Notes: generated by a model from the letters alone, not told the origin. 64,000 nucleotides of DNA from Limnomonas spitsbergensis (GCA_037349105.1 JAYJMM010000099.1:2294001-2358000), one strand, 5' to 3'; shown: positions 35,040-47,050, numbered from the stretch's first letter. Program-made: numbers and translations.

Positions 35040-36740
35040 AAAGCGTGTGAGATTCAAGGCGCGCGACAACAGCATGTGAGAGTCAAGGCGCGCGATGGCA
35101 GCAGGTGAGAGTGACCGCCAGGGTGGCCGTCCAGCAGTCTCTTCAGCCGAGGGAATGGCTGATGCTTGCCTCTACCGGTATTTGTTTTCCTGCCGCTGCC
35201 AAGGCCCCACCTCGTCTATGTCCCCTGGGGCGCGCCTCGCTGAGCTGTAGGCCAAGATGGAGAAAGGTCGGTGGCCCTGGAGCTGGCCATGTAGGAAGAG
35301 GCAGCGGAGATGAGCAGGTAGTATGCAGCAGCGGAGACGATGCCAAGCATGACCAGGTGAGACACGGTGTAGGGCGGGGACAGAGGCTTCGGTAGCTCAG
35401 GTGGCTGGGGGCACGGATATGCATGCGATCTTCCCGGGCATTCCACCCGTCACCAGTATTGGCTGCACCGCGCTTCTTCTTCATTCCCCCCCCTCCCCTC
35501 CGACTCCAGCCATTACCATTCCCTTCCCTCCTCGCCCACCGCCTGCGTTCTGCCATGTGGTTGCGCGGCGCTCCCTCCCCTCCCCTCGCACCGCCTGCAT
35601 CCCGCCGTGTGGCTAAGCCGTGCTCTTTCCCTTGCAACTCCTGCTTCATGCGCTCCATGGTTGCTGATCAGTCTCTCCCTTCTCCTCGCCCCGCCTGCAT
35701 CCCGTGCTCCGTGCTCTGTCCGAGCAGGTGGAGTGTATGGCATTAGATGCTGGGATGTACTGGGGGAAACTTGCCTAGGCGACAGGATACCAAGTGCCCT
35801 GCCTCCACTCTTCCACCAGGTCTTCTTCCCCCCCTCCCCTTGGCAACCTTCTCGTCTCTTGAAACGGGATGCCCCACTCTGAAAGGTAGGCCGGTCCCAC
35901 CAAAGGATCAAGGCGGGCGACAACAACAGGTGAGAGTCAAGGCGTGTGCGCCAGCACCATGTGATGGGACATCAACAGATGAGAGTCAAGATGTGAGACA
36001 TGTATGAGCATAACGCGCAAAAGCAGCAGGTGAGGGACACGGTGCGCGATAGCAACAGGTGGACCAGCTGCGCGACAACATCATCCATGTTGTCAAGTGT
36101 GACCAGTGCGGCCCTCCAACAGTTCCAAGGGAATGGTGTTGCTGCCCTATTTTTGCTCGCCTGACCCTGCCAAGGCCCGACCCTCACCTTCTGCCCATGG
36201 GGCACTTTTGCCGAGGTGCAGGCTGAGATGGCGAAGGCCAAGGTGCTGGCCCCCGAAGAGGGGGTCGAGGACCAGTTGGGCAGGCAGCAGCGGTGACCTA
36301 GCAACACTTGTCTAAGTGGGACACGGGTGAGGTTGCGCCATGCTCACTCCCCTCCCCTCCCACCACCTGCCGTGTGGCTACGCCGCGCTTTTTCCCTCGC
36401 ACCCCCTCCTGCGACCTACGCGCCAAGTTTGTTTGCAGTCCTCCTCTCCCATCCGACCACTAGCATCATGTTGTGTTGCTGCGCCATGCTCATTCCTGTC
36501 CATCCCTCCTAGTTCCCGCCATTTGTACTCCCGTACCCCCCGTGTGACTTTCTGCTCCACCCACACCTCCCACACCTCCCATTGATGCATTCTCACACCC
36601 CGACATCTGTCCCGCTCCCGGGCAATCCACGGTAATGCAGAGTGAAGAATCATCGCCCACACCCACAGGCACTGCCTAGGAGGGGAGCTGTGCGGCGGCC
36701 TGGCGGGAGAGATGCCGGGCCTGGCTACGGAGTTGTCTGA
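35040..36740. repeat. two diverged copies of a 600-700 bp segment
   Basis: The blocks 35040-35760 and 35930-36740 share an ordered series of landmarks: GTGAGAGTCAAGG, CCAGCAGTCT/CCAACAGTTC, CTGCCAAGGCCC, GCTGAGCTGTAGGCCAAGATGG / GTGCAGGCTGAGATGGCGAAGG, a G(A/T)GAGACACGG site, and pyrimidine-rich CTCCCCTCC tails. Short coding-like scraps (AEVQAEMAKAKVLAPEEGVE, near 36211-36270) suggest decayed protein-coding DNA. No family recognised. Confidence 0.5.
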
Positions 36741-37054
36741 GCAGGGTGGATGTACGGCTTCAGAGTCGGGGTGTCCTGCAGGAAGCTACCTAGAAGCTGC
36801 CTCATAGCTGGCATGCCAACTGCCCCTTTTCAAATCATGCACGAGGTACCACCCCTCCTTTGCGCGTCCCTCTCCCATGCACCTTCATGCATAGCAAACA
36901 AATGAAGAAAGGGGGCCAGTGGCAGGCCCCCCCCACCTGCCTGCAGACGTATTGTTGGCCGCCACCATGGACGGCGCCTGTGTGTCGGGTCCCCTTGAGT
37001 CCTGCATCTCACAACACTACAACAGGCATCATACTGGCCACACCCCTCCCAGCC

Positions 37055-37200
37055 CTAGGGTTTAGGGGAGCAGGTGGGTGTATAGGGATTAAGGATCAGG
37101 TGGATAATTATGGCTTAGGGGAGCAGGTGGATATTTAGGGTTTAGGGGAGCAGGTGGAGGTTTAGGGTGTAGGGGAGCAGGTGGAGGTTCAGGGTTTAGG
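37055..37200. repeat. TTTAGGGGAGCAGGTGGA repeat (telomere-like core)
   Basis: Five imperfect units of GGTTTAGGGGAGCAGGTGGA, each with a TTTAGGG-like core. Confidence 0.65.
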
Positions 37201-39047
37201 GGGAAACGAACTGTATGCCAAGGCGTGGTGTGGTACTGTCATGGGCTGCTCTTGGTCTGAGAACTGCCCAGCGGCACACAGAGGGTGATGGAGAGGCTCG
37301 CATAAATTGCGGGCGTCCACAACTGATAATGTATGCGTAAACTGGGGGCGGCAGATTTGCCACACATGTTCTGCATACCTCCATGGGCGAAACAACTCCC
37401 GGATTGAGGCTTTTCTGCTGAATTTTCTGCTGAGCTGGCAACAACAGCAACGGCGCAGCTGGGCAATGGCAGGGTACACGTACATGATGTGCAGGTGGGG
37501 GAGGTGGGGATGGGGGATGCGAGGCAATGTGAAGGTGGGGTGATGGGACTGCGTTTTGGGGGTAAAGTTGCGGTTTGATCAGGGGATGCCTCTTATGCAT
37601 GACGCTGGGTCTTGAGAAGTGGCACCACGGACTTTTAACAGTTGTACCAGGGCAGGCATGGGTGGAGGGCTCTGGCTTTCTTTGAGGACGTGGTTGACTT
37701 AGTTGAGGGCTAGTTTGCTGTCTTTTGTATGCCTCCCTTGGGACGGGCTCTTTCCCATTCTGTCTCTCTCTCTTGCTTTCAGAGGCGGGGATCCTTCGCT
37801 CTGCCCTTCCGTTCTCTGGAGGGGTGCTTTTCTGTGCCCTTTGAACTCATCTGTCTTTCTTCTCGCTCCCTTCCTCTCAACCAGACAGGACACATGCTAG
37901 GGTGGGAGGCCCTGCTTTTGTGCAACTTGTAGTCAAGCTTTTTGAAGGCTGGTCTCTTAAGGGCATGGGATACGGTTTGCCCGACCCTGTGTTCTTGTTG
38001 TTTGGTGGGTGAACTTGTTTTCCTTTCTTTCCTCTTGTGCCGGCTCCCTTGACTTTCCTAGCTAACTTCTTGTTTGCCGTCGTGGCCGATCACCATTTCA
38101 GCATGGCCCAGAGGAGTAACGTCATTAACATATTGGTTGCAAGAGTTTACACAATGCGCTCCCTACGCACCTCCCCTGCTTCGACATCCCGCTCAACCGC
38201 CACTTGATTGTTCGCTTGAAAAAGACACAAGGAAAAAGGCGGACACTGAAGAAGTTGGAGAAGAATACAAGGAGGGCCTTGACCAGCCAGTAACATGCAC
38301 CTTCACCGTCTTCTAGCATCATGCCAAAGTGGCTGGCGCTGAAAATTACGGTATGTGACTTCTCTTCCACGTCGCCGGCTAGCTTCACCCAGCCAGCCAG
38401 CACAACGCTGACTGATACTAATACAAACAGCCGTGGGAATAGCCCGGTTATCCACACTGGTCAGAGCGAAGAAAAAGAGAAATACAACACCGCATGCAAC
38501 CAGTAGATAGAACCAGTAAGCAGTACAATGCCAGTACAACTTGAACATTCGCCTTGATAAGAACAACCCACAAAACAGACGGGCCACCAGCCACAACAAA
38601 CGGAAAGGGGCACACAAGCTGATAAAATAAAACGTGAAGTTTTTGTGAGGTCCAACGAGGCATCACAATTTGATGCATGGGACTTGTGCCTGTACATGCA
38701 CTAAATACGCTAGGACAGCAAGAGAAAACCAGTGACACCCCTGGGCAAGCAACCAACACACAACCACCGAGCAGTAGCGTGGGAATGAACCCCATAGTGC
38801 AGAAGTTTAGCCCCAGCCAAAAACATGACGTGGGCGCAAAAAAGAGTTCGGTTGGACGCCTCCTAGGAAACTAGAAAGTTTAAGTGACATTTTACAAGTA
38901 TGTGTAAAAATTGTGTGATGCGTGAGCGAAACTGCAGTGAGTTCAATTGTTTTAAAATGTGTGAACTAGGAGAGAAACTGTGTGACACGTAACATAAGTG
39001 ACTTAAGTGTTTATAAAGTGTGAGGCACATCAACAGATACACCATCA
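37201..39047. other. no gene recognised
   Basis: Minus ORFs near 37189-37600 and 38303-38795 have no domain; the latter encodes mostly hydrophobic sequence. They could be exons of an unrecognised gene or chance frames. Confidence 0.35.
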
Positions 39048-39055
39048 GGTGTGGG

Positions 39056-40269
39056 CAGGGTAACCCGGTACGGAAACACGGTACGGAAACACGGTACGGA
39101 AACACGGTACGGACAAAAGGGACATTACGGTAGGGCAATACGGTCCAAGATTTCCCCCCCATTTCAAGGCTCAGAATAGCAGGATCCAAACAGAGAAACA
39201 CATGCATGCAACACTCCCATGACTGTTTGACCCCATGCACATCCCGACATACTGCATGGCTGCATGACAGCCCCCATGCAATTTTACATGGCCCCCAAAT
39301 AACCACCTAGGATCTCCATGCATGCATGCAGATTTACATGCTGACATGATAGGAAAAAATACGATCATAGATGCAATCCCAAAATCCTCACACATCGTCA
39401 TTACAATGTTCCAACATGCCATTCAACATTTCAGTAATTCAGCCAGTCCATATAAACGCTGCCCACCAGCAGTAACATGCAGTAATATAGCAATAGAAAC
39501 AAGAGGCCTCAGAATCACTTTGCATAGTTGCTGAGCTGCATCATTGCATGGCATGCATGGAAATCACTTTTTAAAGGCTAAGGAGACACGGAACTCCTGC
39601 GTCCTGCCTCCCTCCTGCCTCATGGGAGTCCTGGACTCCTGGTCCTAATCCTCCTAGCCGCCTCCCTCCATGCAGCTTTGGATTGTGACTTGGCGCCAAG
39701 TTGTGTCTTATTGCCTCTAATTATTGGGGTAGACTTGGAATTTTACGAGCAACGAATGCCTCTTTACCTCTGGAAGCGAGCGAGCTTACGCAGATCTCGA
39801 AGTCCTGGAGGTGTGGACTGTGGACTGTGTTGACTTGCCAGACGAGGGAGACGATCACACGACATCACCGCTGCCGCTGTATGCCTGTATCACCCGTCCT
39901 AACGTCTTGCCCCTTTACACGCCGCAACTTGTCCTGTAATGCCCACGAGGGGATTGGTAGATCGCGCTGTGCCGACGGCAATCGTATCGCAGAATTTGCA
40001 TCGCCCACTCTTGGCCTGGCCAGCCTTCGATGACGACTGCAAAATCCAATGCGCATCAGCCGTGTACGCTGCCTTCCTACGACTTGTTCTCAGCGCTGCC
40101 TATGCCATCATCCTGATATATCTGATATGTCTGACTGGTCTGTGCACTTACGCTCTCATGCAGTCATGCAGGAAATGGCGGCCGTACTTGGCCGTCTTGC
40201 AAACGGTACGGTGCGGTACGGATACGGTACGGGATTTTAGGCCAATACGGTCCGTACTGGGTAACCCTG
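39056..40269. mobile_element. hAT-like non-autonomous DNA element
   Basis: Ends are inverted: CAGGGTAACCCGGTACGGA (39056-39074) and, read from the other side, CAGGGTTACCCAGTACGGA (40269-40251), 17 of 19 identical. Both ends carry clustered (A)CGGTACGG subterminal repeats. CAGGG termini and short subterminal repeats are typical of the hAT superfamily, which makes 8-bp duplications. The flanks GGTGTGGG and GGTGTACA agree in the first five bases only. The 1.2-kb interior has no transposase I recognise (ORFs of up to about 115 codons). Confidence 0.55.
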
Positions 40270-40285
40270 GGTGTACACTAAGCTG

Positions 40286-40436
40286 AATTTTGGTTTGCGC
40301 AAAGGGCCCCCCTTTTTCAGCGCATGATGGAGGAGGAAATCCAGAGAGCAGGGCTGGCCGGGTTCTGCGTCGCCTTTATCGACGACCTCCTGGTGTACAG
40401 CTGTCATGCTGAATCAGCGCACCGCGCGTCTTACTG
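40286..40436 (+). pseudogene. Ty3-type reverse transcriptase fragment
   Basis: About 50 codons. FGLRKGPPFF lies in one frame and QRMMEEE in the next, so one base is missing in the T run near 40314. They match the conserved FGL..P..FQR.M segment before the RT active site. FIDDLLVYS follows, the (Y/F)xDD catalytic motif. A TGA ends the frame soon after. It starts 17 bp from the hAT-like element end. Confidence 0.7.
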
Positions 40437-40662
40437 AATTAGTTCCCTTGTTTAAGGACTATTGCAGCTTAACTCTGTGTACGGAACAGCTGCTGCAGTT
40501 ACACTTTGTGTTTTCTCTGGATGTCAGTGAAGTGTGTTTTTTCACACTTTAGCCTCCTTCTTAGTGGCTGCTTGGTTTTCTGCAGCCACTATTTCTTTCT
40601 TAATTGAAGCCCTGATTTCGTAATCACCCTTTAATCTGAAGTTACATAGTCACTCATCATCG

Positions 40663-40800
40663 AGCAAGCACAAACACTGCTCACTTTATTCCAGCAAGCA
40701 CAAACACTGCTCGGATATCGATCCACCATACAGCCAGAACAAGCACCAAAACTGTTCGACCCTTTCAGTATAAGCAAGCACAAACACTGCTTAGCCTTAA
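40663..40800. repeat. AGCAAGCACAAACACTGCTC repeats, 4 units
   Basis: Four copies of a 20-bp self-complementary-ended motif (AAGCA...TGCTT) spaced 20-50 bp, upstream of the LTR. Confidence 0.7.
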
Positions 40801-40815
40801 AGGTCTTCTCTTGAT

Positions 40816-41090
40816 ATTTCGGCCTTTATCAGGCATTCTCCAGCCTTCCAGCTGGTTTACCACCACCAACTCCATCAACACTTCACCAACAGCCAGTCCA
40901 GAGGCTCCAAGTCGACTCCCTGATCTATCATCAAGCGAGTCCCCCCATCTGAAGATCGCCTACAAGCGACTTCCCACTGAAGATCATCGTACCCTGTCAC
41001 CAGTGTACTACATCTTCGACTGCTGCTACAGTCACCTTCGGAAGGGTCGACCCATCAGGCAATCTTGTCAACAGTAGAGAATAGTCAGGT
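40816..41090 (+). repeat. diverged extra copy of LTR-end/leader sequence
   Basis: Resembles 41496-41760 in order: CTCCAG...CCAGCTGG, TTACCACCA, GGCTCCAAGTCGAC, ATCA(G)AGCGA, and GATCTTGTCAACAGTA / CAATCTTGTCAACAGTA with AGTCCAGG after it. Probably the remnant of a related element next to the current one. Confidence 0.5.
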
Positions 41091-41136
41091 AAGTAGTCCA
41101 GGGGATACTTATCTTAAATACATCGACTGATTCCCA

Positions 41137-41545
41137 TGTCACGACGTATGACTGCACCGTGCGTTGGACTGCGCCAACTGCTTTTTCGGTTGGAAGTTAT
41201 GTGTGAACCTGAACAAGTGTGTTTGCCGTCTTAGAGGATCCCGAACTGGGTCCTTGACTTTTTCTTTCTTACTTGATTTCACGGCCTACAATAGATTCTT
41301 AACGTTTCTAGCTATTGTTCCTGATTATCGATCTGCAAGTTAATCGTCAATCCAAGTCTTACTAAGGGGAAACTGGCAGAGCAATTAGGCCAACAGCGAC
41401 TCTAGAAGCATCAACAAGTCTCCTGATACGAAGCTGGCAGAGCACCTAGGCCAACAGTCGACCATCTGCAGCAATTAGCGTTATTCCTGCCTCTTAACAA
41501 GGCATATCTCCAGTCTTACAGCTGGATATTACCACCAACCCACCA
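41137..41545 (+). repeat. 5' LTR
   Basis: 409 bp, TG...CA ends. Contains CTGGCAGAGCA(A/C)(T/C)TAGGCCAACAG in two copies. It has GTGTGTTT that the 3' copy lacks. No match to a standard tRNA primer-binding site is obvious after 41545. Confidence 0.7.
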
Positions 41546-41947
41546 TCACATCTCCAATCTACAGCCTTTCCTTTGGCTCCAAGTCGACCATCTGATTTAT
41601 CAGAGATATCTTCACTCATCAGAAGTCGCCAAGCAAGCGACTCATCACACAGATCAACGGCCACAATCGCCCAAGATCGTCCCAAGAAACCCGTAAGTAC
41701 CTCAAGTGTCGAGGCTTTACGAGATCTTGTCAACAGTATCGAAGAAGTCCAGGTGAAGTAGCAAAAGCTATCACCTGTTATCGAGCTGATTTCACTGAGT
41801 TACAGCAGTGGATCGAGAAGCTCTTACTATAAGCTCTGTAAGAGTTTATTAGTACTTGTTTAAGAAAGAAAAAGTCCGACTATTTAGTTTCACCTCTAGT
41901 CGACTGTAGCGGAAATCGGTCGTTCTAAAGCCGATAAAAAGGTGAAG

Positions 41948-44284
41948 ATGAGCGGATCAGGGGCTGTAGAAGTGCCCAAAGTCGTTCAAGAGATAGCAAC
42001 GGATAGTGTTGCTCAGAACACAAGGAGTGCTATAGCGGCAAAGGTGTTAGCTGCTAAAGCGATCCCTGAGGCTGATCAGAAAGAGACCCCTTCTCCGGAT
42101 GTTCCTGTATTTGAGAAATTCAGGTCTGTCTGGCAGAAGCTGTATGATAGGGCTGGAACCAATCAGGGAATCATGGACTCTGTCAGGATCAAGCAGGAAG
42201 CGGTGGACTTGGCAGAGAAAGGGTTGAAAAACCTAGCTATTAACTGTAGCAAAGAGGAGTACGACGAGCTCAATGACAAGAAGGAGCTTTTGATAGACGA
42301 AAGGAACGCGGCCTTAAGAGCTGCAATGGCAGCGTCACCTCAAAAAGTGACAAGGGCTGTCATTGATGTTGAAACTTCAGAGAAGCTGACCATGCTACAG
42401 CCCAACCCTGTGTATGAGTACCTGAGAAGAGAGAGTCTTAGGTGCGTGAATACAGGAACTCCGTCAAAGATGACGGCTGCTACTCGGCTAGCGGTACCAG
42501 TGTTTGACACTACTAGCGATGGTGGTTCACAGGCTGGCTCTGTTGAGTCGGTAACAGCATCTACGCGCGCCCCTGATGTCACTGCACCAATGCAGTCTGC
42601 TGCGCCATTTGCAGTGCACGAACCCACGGCGCAGAATGCATCAGTGCATGAACCTGTTGCGGACATCCCAGCATTCGTGCCTGTTGCTGCTGTCGCCTCT
42701 GCCCCTCCTCCTCATTCTGCACCTGTGCAGAGTGTGTCTGGAAGAAGAGATGGTCATGGTGTGGAATCTGGAGCTTCATACCCTCCGCCACCGCCTCCGC
42801 CGCAAGTCCCTTCAAGGTCGGCTGGACCCGTGCACAACGCACCTGTCTATCCACAGTATGGACGGTACGAGGACGTAGTGCCTCGGATGCAAGGTCTGGC
42901 GTTTGTGTCGGAAGAACCGGAAGGTGATGGGTCTGGGGGAAGCACGAGTGAAGAAGTCAGTGACGAAGAGCCCCATACACAAGGTAATCGCTCCACATGG
43001 CATGCTGTGTCGCAGTCATTCCATACCACAGTGAGCAATGAAGGTGAGCAGCCCATGCAGAGCCATGCAAGTCTGCCAGAAGGTGCGCAGCCTACGCAAT
43101 GCCATGTGCACTTGTCCTCTGCTTCCATGTCGCATGAGGAGACAACGATTGAGCGTCCCATGCAAGCCCATGCAAGGCTACATGAAGGTGAACAACTCAT
43201 GCAGAGTATTGCAAGCATGCCCTCAGCATCCATGTTGCATGAGGAGACCGAGGACGGGCATGTAGAGGACCACACTATACCTCTAGTCTCTTACGCATGT
43301 GAATCGATCAGGCCATCCAGTCCGGTGTCTGAAATAAGCCATGCGGCCAGTCAGTTCATGAGCACCTCGCCATGTAAAGAGTCATTGTTGTCGACCTTGG
43401 GCCAGTTTCTGGGGACGATTCCTAAAACTCCCATGGGATCCCGGCAGTCAAAGTTGCCACTGCCCCTAGAGCATGTGTGCTCCCCGGAGGCGGTGCCCAT
43501 GCGGGAATACTCCTTCGACCAAAGGTTCGAGGGTCCAGAGAGTGGATCCGGAGCTGGTAAGTCACGTTACCCGGCCTCCATCCCCAACGGGGAGTCCCCT
43601 AACGTCTGGTCATTTCTGACAAAGAAGGTAAAGGGAATTTTTGAAGTGGTCATGGGCAACACCACCGATGTAAGTCAGACTCATAACCGAGGTTCCTATC
43701 AGCACGACTCGGTTGGTAGTGTGCAAATCTCAGAAGCTGATTTTGGAACCTCCACTGACAGAATCCAGGTAAGCACTGAGCTGTTCCGAGAATCACGAGG
43801 GCACCAGGAGGTCACCCCAGATTTAGCCACAAGGCAGCGTGGCTCACGCACACAAGGTGAGGTGTCAATCACAACTGTGGGGGGGACCCCCACAAGATCT
43901 CTGGCAGCTGAGCCAAGGTTCCGGAGACGAGACCCGCTCTTTGAGAGTCATGGTCCAGAGCAGAATGAGATTGTTTCAGAGATGGGCCCCCTCAACAAGG
44001 ATCCACCCGAGCCAATTGAGTTGGAGGATCAGGCTGTGTCTGATGCACACCATTTTGTGCAGACTCATGTGATTGGGGAGTGGGAGATTCGGCAGATGTG
44101 GGCTGACACTGGTCAGGCCGCTAGTGACCGAGGCCAGACCATCCCATGCTCTGCCCTGCCCATGCTGACTGACAGCTGCAAGCAGCTTTCCCCATTGTGT
44201 GCCCCGACCCGAGGTGCCCGCGGCCAGCTTGACGGGCAGGCCAGCCTGACCAAGACAGACCGAAGTAACATGAACCTCCGGTAA
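41948..44284 (+). CDS. gag-like protein of the LTR retroelement
   Basis: 779 residues from the ATG at 41948 (the frame opens two codons earlier at GTG). The N-terminal 120 residues are charged and helical (SVRIKQEAVDLAEKGLKNLA, DELNDKKELLIDERNAALR), as in gag matrix/capsid regions. A proline run (YPPPPPPPQVPS, about residue 280) and diverged 40-residue repeats around MQSHASLPEG, MQAHARLHEGEQLMQS and SASMLHEETEDG follow (residues 365-450). The C-terminal region has WEIRQMWADTGQ, which recurs in the broken gag after the 3' LTR (LRQMWIDNGQ near 59361). No CCHC zinc knuckle or protease DTG/DSG site in an aspartic-protease setting was found. Identification as gag rests on position after the LTR. 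Confidence 0.6.
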   Translation: MSGSGAVEVPKVVQEIATDSVAQNTRSAIAAKVLAAKAIPEADQKETPSPDVPVFEKFRSVWQKLYDRAGTNQGIMDSVRIKQEAVDLAEKGLKNLAINCSKEEYDELNDKKELLIDERNAALRAAMAASPQKVTRAVIDVETSEKLTMLQPNPVYEYLRRESLRCVNTGTPSKMTAATRLAVPVFDTTSDGGSQAGSVESVTASTRAPDVTAPMQSAAPFAVHEPTAQNASVHEPVADIPAFVPVAAVASAPPPHSAPVQSVSGRRDGHGVESGASYPPPPPPPQVPSRSAGPVHNAPVYPQYGRYEDVVPRMQGLAFVSEEPEGDGSGGSTSEEVSDEEPHTQGNRSTWHAVSQSFHTTVSNEGEQPMQSHASLPEGAQPTQCHVHLSSASMSHEETTIERPMQAHARLHEGEQLMQSIASMPSASMLHEETEDGHVEDHTIPLVSYACESIRPSSPVSEISHAASQFMSTSPCKESLLSTLGQFLGTIPKTPMGSRQSKLPLPLEHVCSPEAVPMREYSFDQRFEGPESGSGAGKSRYPASIPNGESPNVWSFLTKKVKGIFEVVMGNTTDVSQTHNRGSYQHDSVGSVQISEADFGTSTDRIQVSTELFRESRGHQEVTPDLATRQRGSRTQGEVSITTVGGTPTRSLAAEPRFRRRDPLFESHGPEQNEIVSEMGPLNKDPPEPIELEDQAVSDAHHFVQTHVIGEWEIRQMWADTGQAASDRGQTIPCSALPMLTDSCKQLSPLCAPTRGARGQLDGQASLTKTDRSNMNLR

Positions 44285-46459
44285 AAGTTCTTTACTTGTT
44301 TTGATGGAAGCCTTGATGATCACCTCAAGGTATGTGGGTTCGGTCATGGCTGTCATGAGGGACGCTTCGCCTTGGACTCGATCCAATCCTGAATGGACAA
44401 AATGGTTGTTTGCAATTTAATTTCGTGATTCCGACCTGAGCTTGATGAATGCATCTATCCAATCATGCATCAACTGATTGCTGTGTTGTACACATCTGCC
44501 AGTACAAATCATGCAGTACACTGCTGTACATGCCTGCCAGGACTTGCATGTTGTACGTGGCCACTATTGATATTCATACCGTACGGTGCACATGTTACAC
44601 ATGCAGTACAACAGCTGTACCTCGTGCATGGTGTTCATACAACACACATCTGCTGTTTAAGCCAGCCAGTACATTTCATTTCTGTAGTGCATATCTGTTG
44701 TATATGTCTGATGTACATTTCTGCAGTACACATCTGCCAGTACACACATGCAACACGTAGCTGCCAGATGGCCTTCGCCTATAAGGCGCCTTCATTGGAT
44801 TTTTTTTTTTATTCCCCTGGCTTTCTATCCCAGAATTTAGACAGCCCCTTCTCAACCTTCGACCCCTGGTTTTGCCTCAGGTTGGGGGGGGAAGATGGGC
44901 TGTCATGAGTTCAGCCGCATAATGGCTTAATTTGTGTTGAACTGCTGCATATGACAGGCGGTTCCCGCTGAAGCTGGCGGAAATGCCATGGATGGCCTCA
45001 AGGACTTCGTCACTCTGAGCCACCATCGCAGCCATCATGCGGCAGCAAGAGAGCCGCCGCCAATCATCCAATCAGGAGAAGACAAGCGGCTGCGGGCAGG
45101 ATGCAAGATGGGCGCCGTCAAGCCTCGTCTTTAATTAGGCGTAAGGCTACTGGTGGCGCCTCCGGCTCCAACGATGGCTGAGGTGAAAACCCGGCCGGCC
45201 GAAGGAGCCTGACTGAAGGGCCAGTGCATATGCCTCAGGGCAGGCATGGGGCCCGGACGTCCGGTGGTGACGAGGCACCTCCTCTAGTGAGGGCGCCCAA
45301 GCCACCGCTCAGCGAAGAGGAGCGGGAGCAGCGCAAGGCACGCAAACAGCTGAGGAATCAGCGGAAAGCCAATCGCCGGGCAGCCGGCCACGAGGACTTA
45401 AACCAGGATCTGGACAGCCACGTGTGGAAAGGCCCAAGGGCCAAAGCTGCCGCTGCCGGAGCCGCGAATGCTTCAGTTGCCTACGGTGGCAACAGCTTCT
45501 AAAAGCGGCCAACGCCACCATCAGCGCTGCCGCTGGAGCTGCCGCTAGCGTCGTCAGTGATGTACATGAAGACCATGACTTCAAAGAGGGTGTCTGTGCT
45601 GGCGCCGCTCGTAAGGGCAACGTTGGAGGGACATCTACTAGTCGTCATCTGCCTGGTAACATAGCCAAGAGAACAACAGTTCTGCTTGTCTTCTTTTACC
45701 TTGGCTGCGTGCATGTCCCTATCACCCCTTTACCTGATGGGGCTATGTACCCGAACAATTGGCCTAACTGACTCAACCCGTAGACGATAGTCTGCCAGTC
45801 TTGGTTGATTTTCTATGTGCACCCTTAAGCTCACTAAAACCCTGATGGGTGTGTCCTAGGTTTTATCTATACCTCTCCCATTTCACCCGAGAGGCTCAGT
45901 ACCAAGCCTTAGTCCAGCATCCCTTGATTTAAATATCGTGATGGCATGCCTTGTACTGCCATTGTGCACAATTCCAGATGTTGCAGCATTTCTTACAGCG
46001 CAAGTAGTGGGCTTTCAGTTTCAGCTTAATATCACTTTTGCTGCATTTGTGCAATCAGCAGATCCTGAAACTGTAGATCCTAAAACACGCAGATCGACTG
46101 CTTGCAGCTCGTCATCTGCAGATGTAAGTACAACCTGTAGATCTAGCGTTACAGATCTTGAAGCAGTCAAACTGCAACTCTTAAAAAAAGAATCTCTTCA
46201 CAGCGGATGTACAGTCTGCAGATCTAGAAATGCAGATCCTAAAACATGCAGAGCTAATCTTAAAATTGCATGTTCTAAACTGCAACTCTTAAAATTGTAG
46301 TCACTTACTTGCAGATCTTGACAATCCAGATCAACATGCTCATGTCATGAATTCCAAACCTGACCTGCTAATTGCAGATCCTAAAACATGCAGAGCTAAT
46401 GCTGCAGATCTTAAAATTGCATGTTATAAACTGCAACTTTTTAAATTGCAGTCACTTAA
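44285..46459. other. region lacking the expected protease/RT/RNase H
   Basis: In a Ty3-type element this is where protease, RT and RNase H should lie. I see none. It holds GCAGTACACATCTGCCAGTA-type repeats (44480-44760), a small basic ORF at 45224-45502 (PLSEEEREQRKARKQLRNQR) and TGCAGATC(C/T)TAAAA repeats (46050-46450). The segment may be a replacement or deletion scar. Confidence 0.5.
45224..45502 (+). CDS. small basic ORF of unknown function
   Basis: 92 codons; the first half is highly charged (EEEREQRKARKQLRNQRKAN), predicting a basic helix that could bind nucleic acid, the second half Ala-rich. No family recognised. Confidence 0.25.
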   Translation: MHMPQGRHGARTSGGDEAPPLVRAPKPPLSEEEREQRKARKQLRNQRKANRRAAGHEDLNQDLDSHVWKGPRAKAAAAGAANASVAYGGNSF

Positions 46460-47050
46460 ATGCATATCTTGAATTCTGCGTTCTGTGGATCAGGTGTAAA
46501 CACTGACCTGACTGCTAATAGCTCTAAACGAGCGTATTCCCTCATGGCTGTGTGTTTGTCAAGGACTCCCCAGAGTGCAGTCCCGTGGGGATTTGCCATA
46601 GAACCCTTTGGCCCTGCAATTGATCCTGATCCAGCTCCTGATAAGGAGCAAGCTGTTCCTGGATTACAAATGATTTCTGAGGATGCTGAAGTATCTTTTC
46701 CTTCACCAATCGAGTGGCCAGGACCGCCTAGGACTCGTGCCTATTGGCCCTCCCCCACGTTCGGTCCATCTGTTACGAACCAGATTCATTCATTAGCTAC
46801 TGCTTTCGTGCATCCTGATGACATGGATGAAATAAGTAATTGTAATGCATTTGATACTGCAGCTGCTTTTGATTTCGAAATTAATGGCATTTCTTCATTT
46901 TCCACTCGCATTCATGTGCCGCAGATGGACTCTCTGTCTGAGAAACAGAAAGCCTTAAGGGGGACAGCTTCTTCGCAGGTTGAAGAATGTCGCCTGCATC
47001 CGTCTGCAGGAATTGCCTCCTTCTCACTATACCTCACTGCAGGTGCATGA
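46460..47050 (+). CDS. ORF upstream of and overlapping the methyltransferase frame
   Basis: 196 codons from ATG. No domain recognised; it is acidic and Pro-rich (AIDPDPAPDKEQAVPGLQMI, SPIEWPGPPRTRAYWPSPTF). Its end overlaps the methyltransferase frame by about 70 bases, one frame apart. The methyltransferase frame has no ATG before its first motif, so this ORF probably supplies the N-terminus through a frameshift or a splice near CTGCAG sites at 47012-47042. Confidence 0.4.
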   Translation: MHILNSAFCGSGVNTDLTANSSKRAYSLMAVCLSRTPQSAVPWGFAIEPFGPAIDPDPAPDKEQAVPGLQMISEDAEVSFPSPIEWPGPPRTRAYWPSPTFGPSVTNQIHSLATAFVHPDDMDEISNCNAFDTAAAFDFEINGISSFSTRIHVPQMDSLSEKQKALRGTASSQVEECRLHPSAGIASFSLYLTAGA

